The translations under genes and the position numbers were made by a program. Of a stretch of DNA of 14,202 nucleotides, positions 1 through 6,691 are shown piece after piece. Under the pieces are notes generated by a model. The model did no database searches. It saw only the letters and a list, made by a program, of their open reading frames with translations, and was not told the origin of the DNA. How positions within the stretch are numbered: position 1 is the first letter of the stretch; the number at the start of each line of letters is the position of its first letter. Origin of the DNA: an uncultured Rhodovulum sp. (lineage in GTDB: Bacteria > Pseudomonadota > Alphaproteobacteria > Rhodobacterales > Rhodobacteraceae); assembly GCA_946221765.1 (NCBI GenBank), contig CAMIMK010000046.1:1-14202 (forward strand). The letters run 5' to 3'.

Positions 1-23
1 CCAGACGTGTGCTCTTCCGATCT
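1..23. other. Residual Illumina adapter at contig end
   Basis: Bases 3-23 are identical to the last 21 bases of the Illumina TruSeq read-2 adapter (ending GCTCTTCCGATCT). Genuine genomic reading resumes at 24, where the reverse-strand codons of the exported-protein fragment begin. This is untrimmed library sequence, not biology. Confidence 0.95.
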
Positions 24-209
24 GCGCGCATCGAAGCCGGCGCCATCCGCATAGGCTTCGAAGCGCCCGGCAAATTCATCCGGCGGCAGGTCGGCGAAAC
101 AGGCCATCACCCCCGCCCCTCCCTCCTGCGCGCGGGGCAGCCCCGGCAGCAGGAGCCCGGCCACGGCCAGCAGGCCGCCGGCGAGCGCCGTGCGGGGCAG
201 AAGGATGGG
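24..209 (-). CDS. N-terminal fragment of an exported protein, family not recognised (partial)
   Basis: The reverse strand reads open from just after sspB to the contig edge. It encodes a signal-peptide-like stretch: a short basic segment (PRT), a hydrophobic core rich in Leu, Ala and Gly (LAGGLLAVAGLLLPGL) and an Ala-x-Ala-like end (PRAQ). The mature part then begins EGGAGVMACFADLPPDEFAG and is cut off by the adapter at 23. The start is not resolved. No ATG lies in frame near the signal peptide; an in-frame TTG at 354-356 is possible but would add about 50 residues of unlikely sequence. The end given here is a working boundary. It lies downstream of sspB on the same strand and could be read with it. 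The function cannot be told from about 60 residues. Confidence 0.5.
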
Positions 210-364
210 CGGATGTGGATTCGGTGCGAGCGGATGCGGGTCGCCGGACCACGCTTCCGCCGGCAGGGGACGCCGCGTGGAAGCCCACCGGCGCGCCGGT
301 TCCCGCGGCAGCGTGGCGCCAGGGGGTCCGTCGGGCCAGCCGCGCCGCGGGTCCAAGCGGCGGC

Positions 365-859
365 TCAGTGCTTGCGGAACTTGTCGAGGCGCACGACTTC
401 GGCGTCGCCGGAGGGCTTCATCGGCGGCGGGGGCAGATCGCCCCCGTCGTCCCCGCCATCGTCGCCATCTCCGTCCCCGTCATCTTCCTCGTCCGAGTCC
501 GCGCCATAGCCCTCGTTGAAGCGCAGGCCGAATTCGACCGAAGGATCGACGAAGGTCAGCACCGCCTCGAAGGGCACCACGATCGGCTCGGGGATGCCTC
601 CGAAGCTCAGCGTCACCGAGAAGCGGTCCCGCATCACGGCCAGATCCTCGAACCATTCCTGCAGGACGATGGTCATGTCCTGCGGATAACGCCCGCGCAG
701 CGACTGCGACATGACGACGCCCGGGTGGCTGGTATCGAAGGAAATGAAGAAATGATGGTTCCCGGGCAGGCCGTCGCGGGCGACGTCGGTTAAGACCTCC
801 GCGATCATGCCCTGGAGGGCCCGCCGCATCAGCTGCCCGTAGTTGATCCCCTTGGCCAT
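365..859 (-). CDS. sspB: ClpXP adaptor SspB, alphaproteobacterial type
   Basis: A 164-aa protein with the SspB fold signature: the N-terminal MAKGINYGQLMRRALQGMIAEVL helix, then DGLPGNHHFFISFDTSHPGVVMSQSLR and a core with MTIVLQEWFEDLAV, VTLSFGGIPEPIVVPFEAVLTFVDPSVEFGLRF. After the globular domain (about 1-118) comes a very acidic Asp/Gly linker (about 122-141), a Pro run, and a C-terminal tail ending VVRLDKFRKH, the expected ClpX-docking peptide. SspB is a dimer that binds ssrA-tagged and other substrates and tethers them to ClpX for degradation in the cytoplasm. Length agrees with the family. The start is the ATG at 857-859, preceded on this strand by a G-rich stretch (GGGCAGG). The exported-protein fragment follows it; the DUF1345 gene lies upstream about 117 bp away. 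Confidence 0.93.
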   Translation of the reverse strand: MAKGINYGQLMRRALQGMIAEVLTDVARDGLPGNHHFFISFDTSHPGVVMSQSLRGRYPQDMTIVLQEWFEDLAVMRDRFSVTLSFGGIPEPIVVPFEAVLTFVDPSVEFGLRFNEGYGADSDEEDDGDGDGDDGGDDGGDLPPPPMKPSGDAEVVRLDKFRKH

Positions 860-976
860 CCTGCCCGCGTTCTCGCTGCCCTGTGCCTCGCCATCCGCGC
901 ATTGCGCGTGCCGGCCGACCTTAGCGCATTCTCAAGGGGAGGAAAGCCGCTTTCGCGCCCCCGCCCGCGTGCTGCC

Positions 977-1612
977 TTACCCCGCCAATGTCACCGCGGC
1001 ATTGACGGCCAGCGCCAGGATCACCGTGTTGTAGGCGAAGGAGGCCAGGCCATGGGCAAGCACGCTCCGCCGCAGCTGTGGCCCGGTCACCACCACGTCC
1101 GAGACCTGCGCCGTCATCCCGACCACGAAGGAGAAATAGAGGAAATCCCAGATCCCCGGCGGCGGTGGCGACTCCCCGGGAAACAGCAGCCCTCCGGCCG
1201 GGCCGGTCCCCGGCGGCCGGTAATAGTAGAGGGACGCGTAATGGAAGGCCGCGACCGTATGCAGCGTCAGCCAGCCGAGCGGTACGCTCGCCGCCGCCAG
1301 CCCCACCCGCCACACCCCGCCCGACCCGTCGCGCAGCAGGAACAGGATCGCCCCGACGCTCAGCATCACCGAGACGCAGGTGAAGAGGACGATCAGCACC
1401 ACGCCCTCGTCATCCGCCTCGGCATGGCGCCGGAGACGCCCGGCGTCGAGGCCGGCGATGAAGACGCCGGTCATCAGCAGATAGGCGAGGAAGAACACGT
1501 CGCCCCCCAGCACCACCCGCAGCGGCCAGGACCCGACCCCACCGGACACGGCGAAAGCCGCCAGCCCCGCAAGGACGGCGGCAAGGAAGCGACGGTGACG
1601 AAACAGGCCCAT
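977..1612 (-). CDS. DUF1345 family integral membrane protein
   Basis: A 211-aa, very hydrophobic protein with about six predicted membrane segments, starting FLAAVLAGLAAFAVSGGVG, VFFLAYLLMTGVFIAG, VVLIVLFTCVSVMLSVGAIL, then a segment ending in HTVAAFHYASLYYY, DFLYFSFVVGMTAQVSDVVV and YNTVILALAVNAAVTLAG. The HTxxAxHYAxLYY, DFLYFSFVVGMTxQVSDV and FAYNTVILALAVN motifs are hallmarks of DUF1345, an inner-membrane family without an assigned biochemical role. I chose the ATG at 1610-1612 because the protein then opens with MGLFRHRRF, a basic segment just before the first helix. The open frame extends upstream to 1699, but those extra residues are Cys/Gly-rich and unlike the family. This is host chromosome, just outside the element. 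Confidence 0.87.
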   Translation of the reverse strand: MGLFRHRRFLAAVLAGLAAFAVSGGVGSWPLRVVLGGDVFFLAYLLMTGVFIAGLDAGRLRRHAEADDEGVVLIVLFTCVSVMLSVGAILFLLRDGSGGVWRVGLAAASVPLGWLTLHTVAAFHYASLYYYRPPGTGPAGGLLFPGESPPPPGIWDFLYFSFVVGMTAQVSDVVVTGPQLRRSVLAHGLASFAYNTVILALAVNAAVTLAG

Positions 1613-1775
1613 GGCGCAGCATGTTGCCGCCAGCCGGGCGCCTGGCAAGGGGGATCGCAGAACCGCCCCCCCTGCCCCGCAGCAGGTGCAAGGGATCATC
1701 AGGCTGCGCCGATCGGGTATCTGTTGCGGGTTTCGGCGCGGACCGGAAAACCGTCCGGCTTTCTCAGGGGGCGCG
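1613..1775. other. Intergenic stretch between DUF1345 gene and tRNA-Thr 3' half
   Basis: No gene is visible. On the minus strand this follows the 3' end of the original tRNA-Thr. A small inverted repeat (ccgga at 1743-1747, tccgg at 1754-1758) could be part of the old tRNA terminator, but it has no clear T-tract. Confidence 0.4.
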
Positions 1776-1821
1776 TGGTGCTGCCGGAGAGATTTGAACT
1801 CTCGACCTCTCCCTTACCAAG
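1776..1821 (-). pseudogene. 3' half of the host tRNA-Thr(GGT), severed by the element
   Basis: On the minus strand this is the tRNA from the anticodon loop to the 3' end: CTTGGTAAGGG (loop and 3' side of the anticodon stem), the variable region, a perfect T arm (GAGAG-TTCAAAT-CTCTC), the 3' acceptor strand CGGCAGC, discriminator A and encoded CCA (1776-1778). Its acceptor strand pairs perfectly with GCTGCCG at 12056-12062, and 40 + 35 nt from the two ends give a normal 75-nt tRNA-Thr. The sequence inside the element next to it (from 1822) does not resemble a tRNA 5' half, so nothing restores the gene here. Confidence 0.9.
1811..1821 (+). repeat. Left attachment core (11-bp direct repeat)
   Basis: Sequence cccttaccaag, covering the anticodon loop and 3' anticodon stem of tRNA-Thr on the minus strand. 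It is identical at 12023-12033 (right end) and also occurs inside the intact tRNA at 11877-11887. Homology between the left and right junctions stops on both sides of these 11 bases. Confidence 0.88.
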
Positions 1822-1878
1822 AAGCGGGCCGCCAGTTTCCCGGGGTATCCGCAGGGCTCCGCGTGTTGCCTAAATTCG

Positions 1879-1907
1879 TTTACTTACAGGCACTTGGGCG
1901 CTATAAT
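1879..1907 (+). promoter_or_regulatory. Sigma-70-like promoter for the integrase
   Basis: A perfect -10 TATAAT (1902-1907) lies 17 bp downstream of TTTACT (1879-1884; 4 of 6 matches to TTGACA). Transcription would start near 1914, about 70 nt before the integrase start. The leader then runs through the two candidate integrase arm sites, which would allow integrase to repress its own gene. The stretch is noticeably AT-richer than its surroundings. Confidence 0.65.
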
Positions 1908-1952
1908 CGGCTCCGGTGGTAAAGGCCCGTAACGCCGAATAGCCCACCAATC

Positions 1953-1972
1953 CGTTACCCCGCCGTTACCCC
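1953..1972 (+). repeat. Candidate integrase arm sites, left (two copies)
   Basis: Two direct copies of cgttacccc at 1953-1961 and 1964-1972, 11 bp apart start to start. The same motif pair occurs inverted at the right end (11772-11791) and again near 11943-11963. Clusters of short repeats at both ends of a tyrosine-integrase element are typical of arm-type binding sites recognised by the N-terminal domain of the integrase. Confidence 0.6.
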
Positions 1973-1982
1973 GGAGCCTGTG

Positions 1983-3155
1983 ATGAAGAAGAAGCTGACT
2001 GAGATTGCCGTCCAGAAGCTCGCACCCGAGGCGGGCAAGCGGCTTGAGGTTTTCGACACCCTGACCCCGGGCCTCGCACTGCGCATCACCGAGGCCGGGA
2101 AGAAAAGTTGGTCGGTGATGTATCGTGTCGCGGGCCGGGGCGACGGCGGGAACCGGGGCGCGCTGCGCCGGATGACCCTCGGGGCCTATCCCCTGATCGA
2201 CCTGAAGGCGGCGCGCGACAAGGCGCGGGCTGCCATCGACCTTGCCGACCGGGGCGACGATCCCGCCGACCAGCGCAAGGATGAGCTGCGCCAGAAGGGC
2301 GAACGGGTGTTTGAGGTGATCTGCGCCCGCTTCATCGAACTGCACGCCAAGGCCCACACGGTGAAGTGGCGGGACACCGAACGACTGTTGAACACCTATG
2401 TCGTGCCGGAATGGAAGTCGAAGCCCATCGACACGCTGGACCGGGCGACGGCGCACGAGTTGCTTGACGAGATTGCGATGCAGCACGGAGTGGGTGCCGC
2501 GCGCGAGGTCCGCAAGCACATCACCAAGTTCTTCAACTGGGCGGTTGACCGGGGCCTTTTGACCGCCAGCCCCGTTGCCGGGATGCGCCGCCCCGAACTG
2601 GGCTATGTCGCCCGGGAACGGGTGCTGACGATGGACGAATTGAAGGCCATCTGGGCTGCCGCCGACAAGATGGGCTACCCCTTCGGCCCGATGGTTCGCC
2701 TCCTGATCCTGACGGCGCAGCGGCGGGCGGAGATTGCGAACCTTGAACGCGGCTGGCTGCTGACCGGCCAGCAGGCTTTCGAGGTCCCGGCCAGCCACTA
2801 CAAGACCGACCGCCCGCAGGTGGTGCCGCTGTCGGCCCCGGCACTGGCGATTGTCGAGGCGCTGCCGCAGACCAGCGGGGATTTCCTCCTCTCGACCACG
2901 GCGGGCAAGGTGCCCGTCTCGGGCTTCTCGAAGGCCAAGGCCCGGATCGACAAGCTGTCGAAGGTCGAGGGCTGGACCCTGCACGACCTTCGCCGGTCTG
3001 CCGCCACGCATATGGCCCGCCTCGGCACCCCGCAGGAACACATCGAACGGGTGCTCGGCCACGCGATTGAGGGCGTGGCGGGGACCTATAACCGCTATTC
3101 CTACCTGGACGAAAAGCGCGCGGCGCTGGACCTGTGGGGGGCGCAATGGGCGTGA
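1983..3155 (+). CDS. int: Tyrosine integrase, DUF4102-type arm-binding domain (P4-like)
   Basis: A 390-aa site-specific recombinase that should integrate and excise the element at the tRNA-Thr core. Residues about 1-90 form the DUF4102-type arm-binding domain (KLTEIAVQKL, KSWSVMYRV, RMTLGAYPLIDLKAARDKA). A helical core-binding domain follows at about 100-195 (FIELHAKAHTVKWRDTERLL, REVRKHITKFFNWAVDRGL). The catalytic domain has the expected residues: Arg247 (LTAQRRAEI), His334 and Arg337 (LHDLRRSAATHMA), His360 (LGHA) and nucleophile Tyr369 (GTYNRYSY). The family is usually about 390-420 aa, so it looks intact. ATG at 1983 follows GGAG at 1973-1976; a GTG at 1980 is also in frame. It is the first gene inside the left core, with its own promoter, and overlaps the start of the next ORF. 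Confidence 0.96.
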   Translation: MKKKLTEIAVQKLAPEAGKRLEVFDTLTPGLALRITEAGKKSWSVMYRVAGRGDGGNRGALRRMTLGAYPLIDLKAARDKARAAIDLADRGDDPADQRKDELRQKGERVFEVICARFIELHAKAHTVKWRDTERLLNTYVVPEWKSKPIDTLDRATAHELLDEIAMQHGVGAAREVRKHITKFFNWAVDRGLLTASPVAGMRRPELGYVARERVLTMDELKAIWAAADKMGYPFGPMVRLLILTAQRRAEIANLERGWLLTGQQAFEVPASHYKTDRPQVVPLSAPALAIVEALPQTSGDFLLSTTAGKVPVSGFSKAKARIDKLSKVEGWTLHDLRRSAATHMARLGTPQEHIERVLGHAIEGVAGTYNRYSYLDEKRAALDLWGAQWA

Positions 3156-4318
3156 AGGACCCGCTTGTGACGAAGGCAGAGGTCTTGCGCGCCCGCCGTG
3201 CGTATGAAGTCGCAAGCATCGACCCGGCGGGCTTTGAGCCCTATGCCGTTGCCGCCAATGGCGAGGACTGGACATATGCACCGACTACTGCCGCCGGTCC
3301 CGCTGCCAAGATCGCCAAGATTTGGGGCAAGATGAACGCTGGCGAGCGTGACTGGTTTAACCAGTTCCTTACTCGGCAGGTGGGTGAGATACCCGACACA
3401 CTGTCAATCGACGTTGGGGCGGCGGCTCTCGCGGTGGTCGAGGCAGCAAAAGGCAGTGCGGGTGCCCCAAGGGACTTTCCCGGACTGCGCGAAGCCGTTC
3501 TGTCTCTTGCACAAAGCCTGAAAGCGCGCGGATATGATGTGGAACCCGGCAGGTTACGCGCGGCAGATCCGGTGGTGGTGATCGACAACATCGACCGGCC
3601 CATCTCGGGCGCGCGGATGTGTTCGATCATGACGCAGGAGACCTGGCAGGACCGGCTTCTTGGCGGCAACGACCAAGGCCACGTCTCGACCCGGACCCTC
3701 TGGCTGGCGAACGGGAACAACCTTGAGTTCCGTGAGGACATGAGCCGCCGGGCGATCCTGTGCACGATGGACGCAGGGGTGGAACGGCCTGCCGAGCGCA
3801 AGTTTGACGTGGACCTGAAGGTGGAGGTGCCGAGGCGGCGGGGTGAGCTTGTTCCAGCGGCACTGACGATCCTGCGCGCCTACATCGTGGCCGGCAGGCC
3901 GGGGCTCTCGGAACTGACCGCGTTCGGCAGCTTCGAGGCGTGGTCTGACCTTGTGCGCGCGCCGCTTGTCTGGCTGGGCGAACCCGACCCCTGCGAGACG
4001 CGGGCCGAGGTCGCATCTGGTGACTCGGTGCGCGAGGAACTGTCTGCCCTGACCGAGGCTTGGGCCTATGCCGTGGGGGTGGGCAAGGTGGTTTCGGCGG
4101 CAGAACTGCTGCGCACGGCGCAGGAGCGGGCCAATGAAGGCCCCGGGCGCGATGCCCTTCTTCTGGCGCTTGAATCCGCCTGTCCGAGGGGTGCCAGCCC
4201 GAAGGCGGTGGGGTGGTATCTGAAGAAGGTGAAGGGCCGGATCGTGAATGGCCGCCGGATCGTGGCCGTGGCCGAGGGGCGCGAGGGCCTTGCATACCGG
4301 GTGGAGGTGCCCGGGTAG
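3146..4318 (+). CDS. Chimeric ORF: unknown N-terminus joined to C-terminal part of a primase/helicase ATPase
   Basis: A 390-aa protein. From about residue 140 it matches the C-terminal ATPase part of phage/satellite primase-helicase proteins: DPVVVIDNIDRP (Walker B-like, Asp147-Asn148), TLWLANGNNL (sensor-1-like GNN at 190-192), DMSRRAILCTMDAGVERPAERKFDVDL, LTILRAYIVAGRPGL, GSFEAWSDLVRAPLVWLGEPDPCET, and a C-terminal winged-helix-like end (VGWYLKKVKGRIVNGRRIV). No Walker A (GxxGxGKS) lies before the Walker B, where that family has one, and no primase domain is present. Residues 1-138 are not recognised. The ORF looks like an in-frame deletion fusion and probably cannot hydrolyse ATP. ATG 3146 overlaps the integrase stop; GTG 3134 is an alternative. 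A candidate origin follows directly. Confidence 0.75.
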   Translation: MGVKDPLVTKAEVLRARRAYEVASIDPAGFEPYAVAANGEDWTYAPTTAAGPAAKIAKIWGKMNAGERDWFNQFLTRQVGEIPDTLSIDVGAAALAVVEAAKGSAGAPRDFPGLREAVLSLAQSLKARGYDVEPGRLRAADPVVVIDNIDRPISGARMCSIMTQETWQDRLLGGNDQGHVSTRTLWLANGNNLEFREDMSRRAILCTMDAGVERPAERKFDVDLKVEVPRRRGELVPAALTILRAYIVAGRPGLSELTAFGSFEAWSDLVRAPLVWLGEPDPCETRAEVASGDSVREELSALTEAWAYAVGVGKVVSAAELLRTAQERANEGPGRDALLLALESACPRGASPKAVGWYLKKVKGRIVNGRRIVAVAEGREGLAYRVEVPG

Positions 4319-4487
4319 CGGGTTTCTCGGGTTTCTCGGGTTTCTTCCTCTCGCGTATAGAAATCTAAGGTTGGGTAAGGGGTTAAGCCGGGTAAGCGGT
4401 AGTAAACGACTTAACCGCCTTTAACGCTTGGAAAGAGCACCGGAGTATAGGCAGCGGGAGAAAAGCCGCGAAACCCGAGAAACCCGC
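4318..4487. repeat. Candidate replication origin: 9-bp iterons and 18-bp inverted repeat
   Basis: Three tandem 9-bp units gggtttctc lie at 4320-4328, 4329-4337 and 4338-4346 (last base differs). An exact 18-bp inverted repeat links 4318-4335 (gcgggtttctcgggtttc) with 4470-4487. Between them is an AT-richer stretch with further repeats: gggtaag twice (4373-4379, 4390-4396) and the inverted pair ggttaag (4381-4387) / cttaacc (4410-4416). No ORF of note occupies it. Position directly after the primase/helicase fragment and the iteron-like structure suggest an origin; a transcription-control role is the alternative. Confidence 0.5.
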
Positions 4488-4569
4488 GTGTGCCGGATTG
4501 CTGGAAAAGCCATCGCGGCCCGCGCTGTCCGCCCCAAGAAAAAGATGCGGGCCTTCGTGTTTGGAGAGT

Positions 4570-5112
4570 ATGATGACTGCGACCGACGAAGACGATGATG
4601 ACGCCGCCATTGACGAGGGCGATGCCCGGGCCGACTTCGGGCTTGACCGCCGGGCCGCAAGGTTTGTTGACTGGCTGATCGTTCTTGCGCCCCTGCACGC
4701 CCGGGCCTTTTCGCGGGAGGGTCGGCCCCTCTGGAATGCGATCTTCGACATGCGCGCCGCCGCGTGGCGCAGCGACGATGGCGACAGCCCGGGCAACGTC
4801 TGGTGTCTAAACTCGTCCAGCGGGGTCTACGACGACCTGAAGGCCCAGATTGAATGGGACACGGGGCTGACCCTGCCGCGCCCGATCTTCGATGCCGTCT
4901 GGCAGCTATACCGCGACTTCCTTGGGGGTGCGGGGCAAGAGCCGCACGGAATCTGGGCCGCAGAAGCGCCCAGCGAGGATCACCTTTGGTATGTGCAAAC
5001 ATTGGCGCAGCGGATGATCCGCCACCTTGGCTACCGACCCGGCTGGACCGTCGCCGAAGCCGCTGAATCTTTCTCGCGCGACCGATACGGCACCGATCCG
5101 ACCCCACCCTGA
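4570..5112 (+). CDS. Hypothetical protein with acidic N-terminus
   Basis: A 180-aa protein that I do not recognise. The start is set by a good Shine-Dalgarno GGAGAG (4563-4568) one base before ATG 4570. The frame opens further upstream to 4498, but without such a site. The N-terminus is strongly acidic (ATDEDDDDAAIDEGDARADFG, residues about 4-24), then a helical, Trp/Tyr-rich region (RAARFVDWLIVLAPLHARAF, RPLWNAIFDMRAAAW, YDDLKAQIEWDTGLTLPRPIFDAVWQLYRDFLG, HLWYVQTLAQRMIRHLGYRPGWTVAEAAE). No membrane segment or signal peptide is visible; it is probably soluble and cytoplasmic. It follows the candidate origin and is separated by 165 bp from the next coupled gene run. The acidic head is reminiscent of DNA-mimic or DNA-exclusion segments, but that is only a guess. 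Confidence 0.65.
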   Translation: MMTATDEDDDDAAIDEGDARADFGLDRRAARFVDWLIVLAPLHARAFSREGRPLWNAIFDMRAAAWRSDDGDSPGNVWCLNSSSGVYDDLKAQIEWDTGLTLPRPIFDAVWQLYRDFLGGAGQEPHGIWAAEAPSEDHLWYVQTLAQRMIRHLGYRPGWTVAEAAESFSRDRYGTDPTPP

Positions 5113-5151
5113 AAGGTGCAGCGCGAAACAGCCCCGCGCGCGCCACCGGGG

Positions 5152-5230
5152 CAGGCACTTATCCCCGCCCGCGAAGTCACCCGGCAGACGTTCCCCTCTG
5201 GGGTGGAAACCGATAGACGCGCGGTGCCTG
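5152..5230. repeat. Inverted repeat upstream of the resolvase gene run
   Basis: Exact 7-bp arms caggcac (5152-5158) and gtgcctg (5224-5230) lie in the 165-bp gap before the 78-aa gene. Resolvase res sites usually lie next to the resolvase gene and are built from imperfect inverted repeats, so this gap (5113-5277) is where one would expect a res site or the promoter of the run. No clear -35/-10 pair was found. Confidence 0.3.
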
Positions 5231-5277
5231 TTCGCGTATCGTTCTACCTGAGGTTGTGCCATCGGGAGGTTGCGAGA

Positions 5278-5514
5278 ATGAACATTGAAGACAAGATGAA
5301 CGAGTTTGTGCCGGGCATGGTCGATGACCAGCAGGAGTTCTACCACGTCGCGGGCGACGGCGCGGTGACGCATTGGTGGATCGTGCCGGGCACCTTCGGC
5401 CCGACCAGCCACGGCCCCGCCGGGGAACACCCCTGCGGCGAAGGCCCGCGCCCCGGGTGGTATGATGCAGACGGCAAGGCCCTGCCGCGCGACCCGAGGG
5501 AGGCCGCGCAATGA
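5278..5514 (+). CDS. Small hypothetical protein, first gene of a coupled run
   Basis: A 78-aa protein, not recognised. ATG 5278 has Shine-Dalgarno GGGAGG at 5264-5269, eight bases upstream, which decides it over the open frame reaching back to 5116. The sequence is polar and aromatic-containing (MNIEDKMNEFVPGMVDDQQEFYHVAGDG, THWWIVPGTFGPTSHGP), with a Gly/Pro-rich C-terminal half and no membrane segment. Its stop overlaps the start of the resolvase gene by four bases (ATGA), so translation is likely coupled. It could be a small accessory or regulatory factor of the resolvase; nothing in the sequence proves this. Confidence 0.6.
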   Translation: MNIEDKMNEFVPGMVDDQQEFYHVAGDGAVTHWWIVPGTFGPTSHGPAGEHPCGEGPRPGWYDADGKALPRDPREAAQ

Positions 5515-6116
5515 CCCGCCGTGCAGCGATCTATGCCCGCGTCTCGACCGGCGAGCAGACGCCGGAACCGCAACTCCTCCGCCTTCGGGAACTGGCCGCC
5601 CGGGCAGGCTATGAGGTTGTCGGGGAATATGTGGAGACGGTTTCCGGGGCCAGCACCGCGCGCCCGGAACTGGACCGGATGATGAAGGACGCGGCCCGCC
5701 GCCGGTTCGATGTGCTTCTGGCGTTCGATGTCTCTCGCCTCGGGCGCAGCCTGACCCAGCTTGTCGGCCTGTTCGAGGCCCTGCGCGCCCTCGGGGTTGA
5801 CCTGATCTTGGATCGGCAGGGCGTTGATACGAACACCCCGGCAGGCCGCGCCCTCCTCGGGATGGCGGCTGTCTTTGCCGAGTTCGAGCGGGCGATGATC
5901 GTGGAACGCACCAAGGCCGGGATGGCCCGGGCAAGGGCGCGCGGCGCGCAGATCGGTCGCGCCCCCACGGGCGACGGCACCGTGGCCGCAATCCGCAGCC
6001 TTCGTGCGCAGGGTCGGTCGATGGATGGCATCGCCCGTGACCTCAAGATCGGCAAGGGCGTAGCGCAAAGGGTCTGCCAGCAGTTTGACCGCGAACGGGC
6101 GGAGGTCGCGCAATGA
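5511..6116 (+). CDS. Serine recombinase, resolvase/invertase family
   Basis: A 201-aa small serine recombinase. The N-terminal catalytic domain opens AAIYARVSTGEQT with Arg10 and nucleophile Ser12. Other conserved parts are FDVLLAFDVSRLGRS (Arg76, Arg79), AGRALLGMAAVFAEFERAMIVERTKAGMARARARG (long dimer helix, about 111-145) and a C-terminal helix-turn-helix (GTVAAIRSLRAQGRSMDGIARDLKIGKGVAQRVCQQF, about 156-192). Length matches Tn3/gamma-delta resolvases and DNA invertases. It would cut and rejoin DNA at a res-type site, for example to resolve multimers of a replicating circular element or to switch orientation of a segment. It overlaps its neighbours by ATGA at both ends and has GGGAGG before its start. 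Residue 75 is Ser where several relatives have Asp; this variant is common. Confidence 0.93.
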   Translation: MTRRAAIYARVSTGEQTPEPQLLRLRELAARAGYEVVGEYVETVSGASTARPELDRMMKDAARRRFDVLLAFDVSRLGRSLTQLVGLFEALRALGVDLILDRQGVDTNTPAGRALLGMAAVFAEFERAMIVERTKAGMARARARGAQIGRAPTGDGTVAAIRSLRAQGRSMDGIARDLKIGKGVAQRVCQQFDRERAEVAQ

Positions 6117-6691
6117 AGCGGCCTGAGCGGCCTTCACGCCGGATCGTGAACCAGCTTGGCAAATCTGAAATCGTCGTGACCCCCACGGGCCTTGGCATTG
6201 TAGAGGAGCTTGCGGCGAAGGGGTGCAGTGTCGTCACCATCGCCAAGGCGCTGGGCGTGGACAAGGAGACGTTCCGGCACATCCGGGCGCGCGACCCGGC
6301 AGTGGAGGAGGCTTTCGAGGCTGGCCGCGCCAAGGAACACGACCGGCTTGTGTCGAACCTGAACACCGCAGCCGCATCCGGCAACGTGGTGGCTTCGATC
6401 TTCCTGCTTCGCGCCCGCCACGGCTACCAATCTGCCGAGGGCATTGACGTGAACGTGAACGTCAACACCGGCGGGGTGCTGGTGGTGCCTGCGGACATTT
6501 CGGTGGAGGACTACCTTGCCCGGGTTGCGGAAAGGGAAATGGTGGACGTGACCCCGGCTGACCGGCCCGCGCCCGCGCTTTGCCCCGGCCACGCGCCCGT
6601 TGCCGTCTCGCCGCCGGAACCGGCCCGCCGCGCGCCCTCGGGAACCGTGATTGCGCCGTTCCCCGGCCCGCGCAACACCCGGGGCGACTGA
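6113..6691 (+). CDS. Terminase-small-subunit-like HTH protein
   Basis: A 192-aa protein. Residues about 24-105 have the layout of phage small-terminase-like proteins: GIVEELAAKGCSVVTIAKALGVDKETFRHIRARDPAVEEAFEAGRAKEHDRLVSNLNTAAASGNVVASIFLLRARHGYQ, that is a helix-turn-helix (about 35-57), a DPxVxEAFExGRA helix, then the NVxAxIFLLRxRHGY motif. In phages such a protein recognises the pac/cos site and loads the large subunit; in satellites it redirects helper packaging. The tail (about 145-192) is Pro/Ala-rich and likely disordered. No large terminase is present in the window. An alternative is a generic HTH regulator. ATG 6113 overlaps the resolvase stop by four bases and has GGAGG eight bases upstream. 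Confidence 0.7.
   Translation: MKRPERPSRRIVNQLGKSEIVVTPTGLGIVEELAAKGCSVVTIAKALGVDKETFRHIRARDPAVEEAFEAGRAKEHDRLVSNLNTAAASGNVVASIFLLRARHGYQSAEGIDVNVNVNTGGVLVVPADISVEDYLARVAEREMVDVTPADRPAPALCPGHAPVAVSPPEPARRAPSGTVIAPFPGPRNTRGD

Noticed and set aside
1611..1922. Plus-strand ORFs crossing the left tRNA half, with RDLNSRPLPYQ or RFELSTSPLPR
   Set aside because: These peptides are the usual translations of an antisense tRNA sequence and recur at 11802-12008 over the complete tRNA. They are shadows, not genes.
1884..3281. Long minus-strand ORF (465 aa) opposite the integrase
   Set aside because: Antisense shadow in GC-rich DNA. The plus strand carries a complete integrase with all catalytic residues, and the shadow protein has His/Arg/Gly-rich composition without motifs.
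4320..4346. CRISPR-like repeats
   Set aside because: Three adjacent 9-bp units without spacers, and no cas genes; better explained as iterons. No CRISPR array was seen anywhere in the window.
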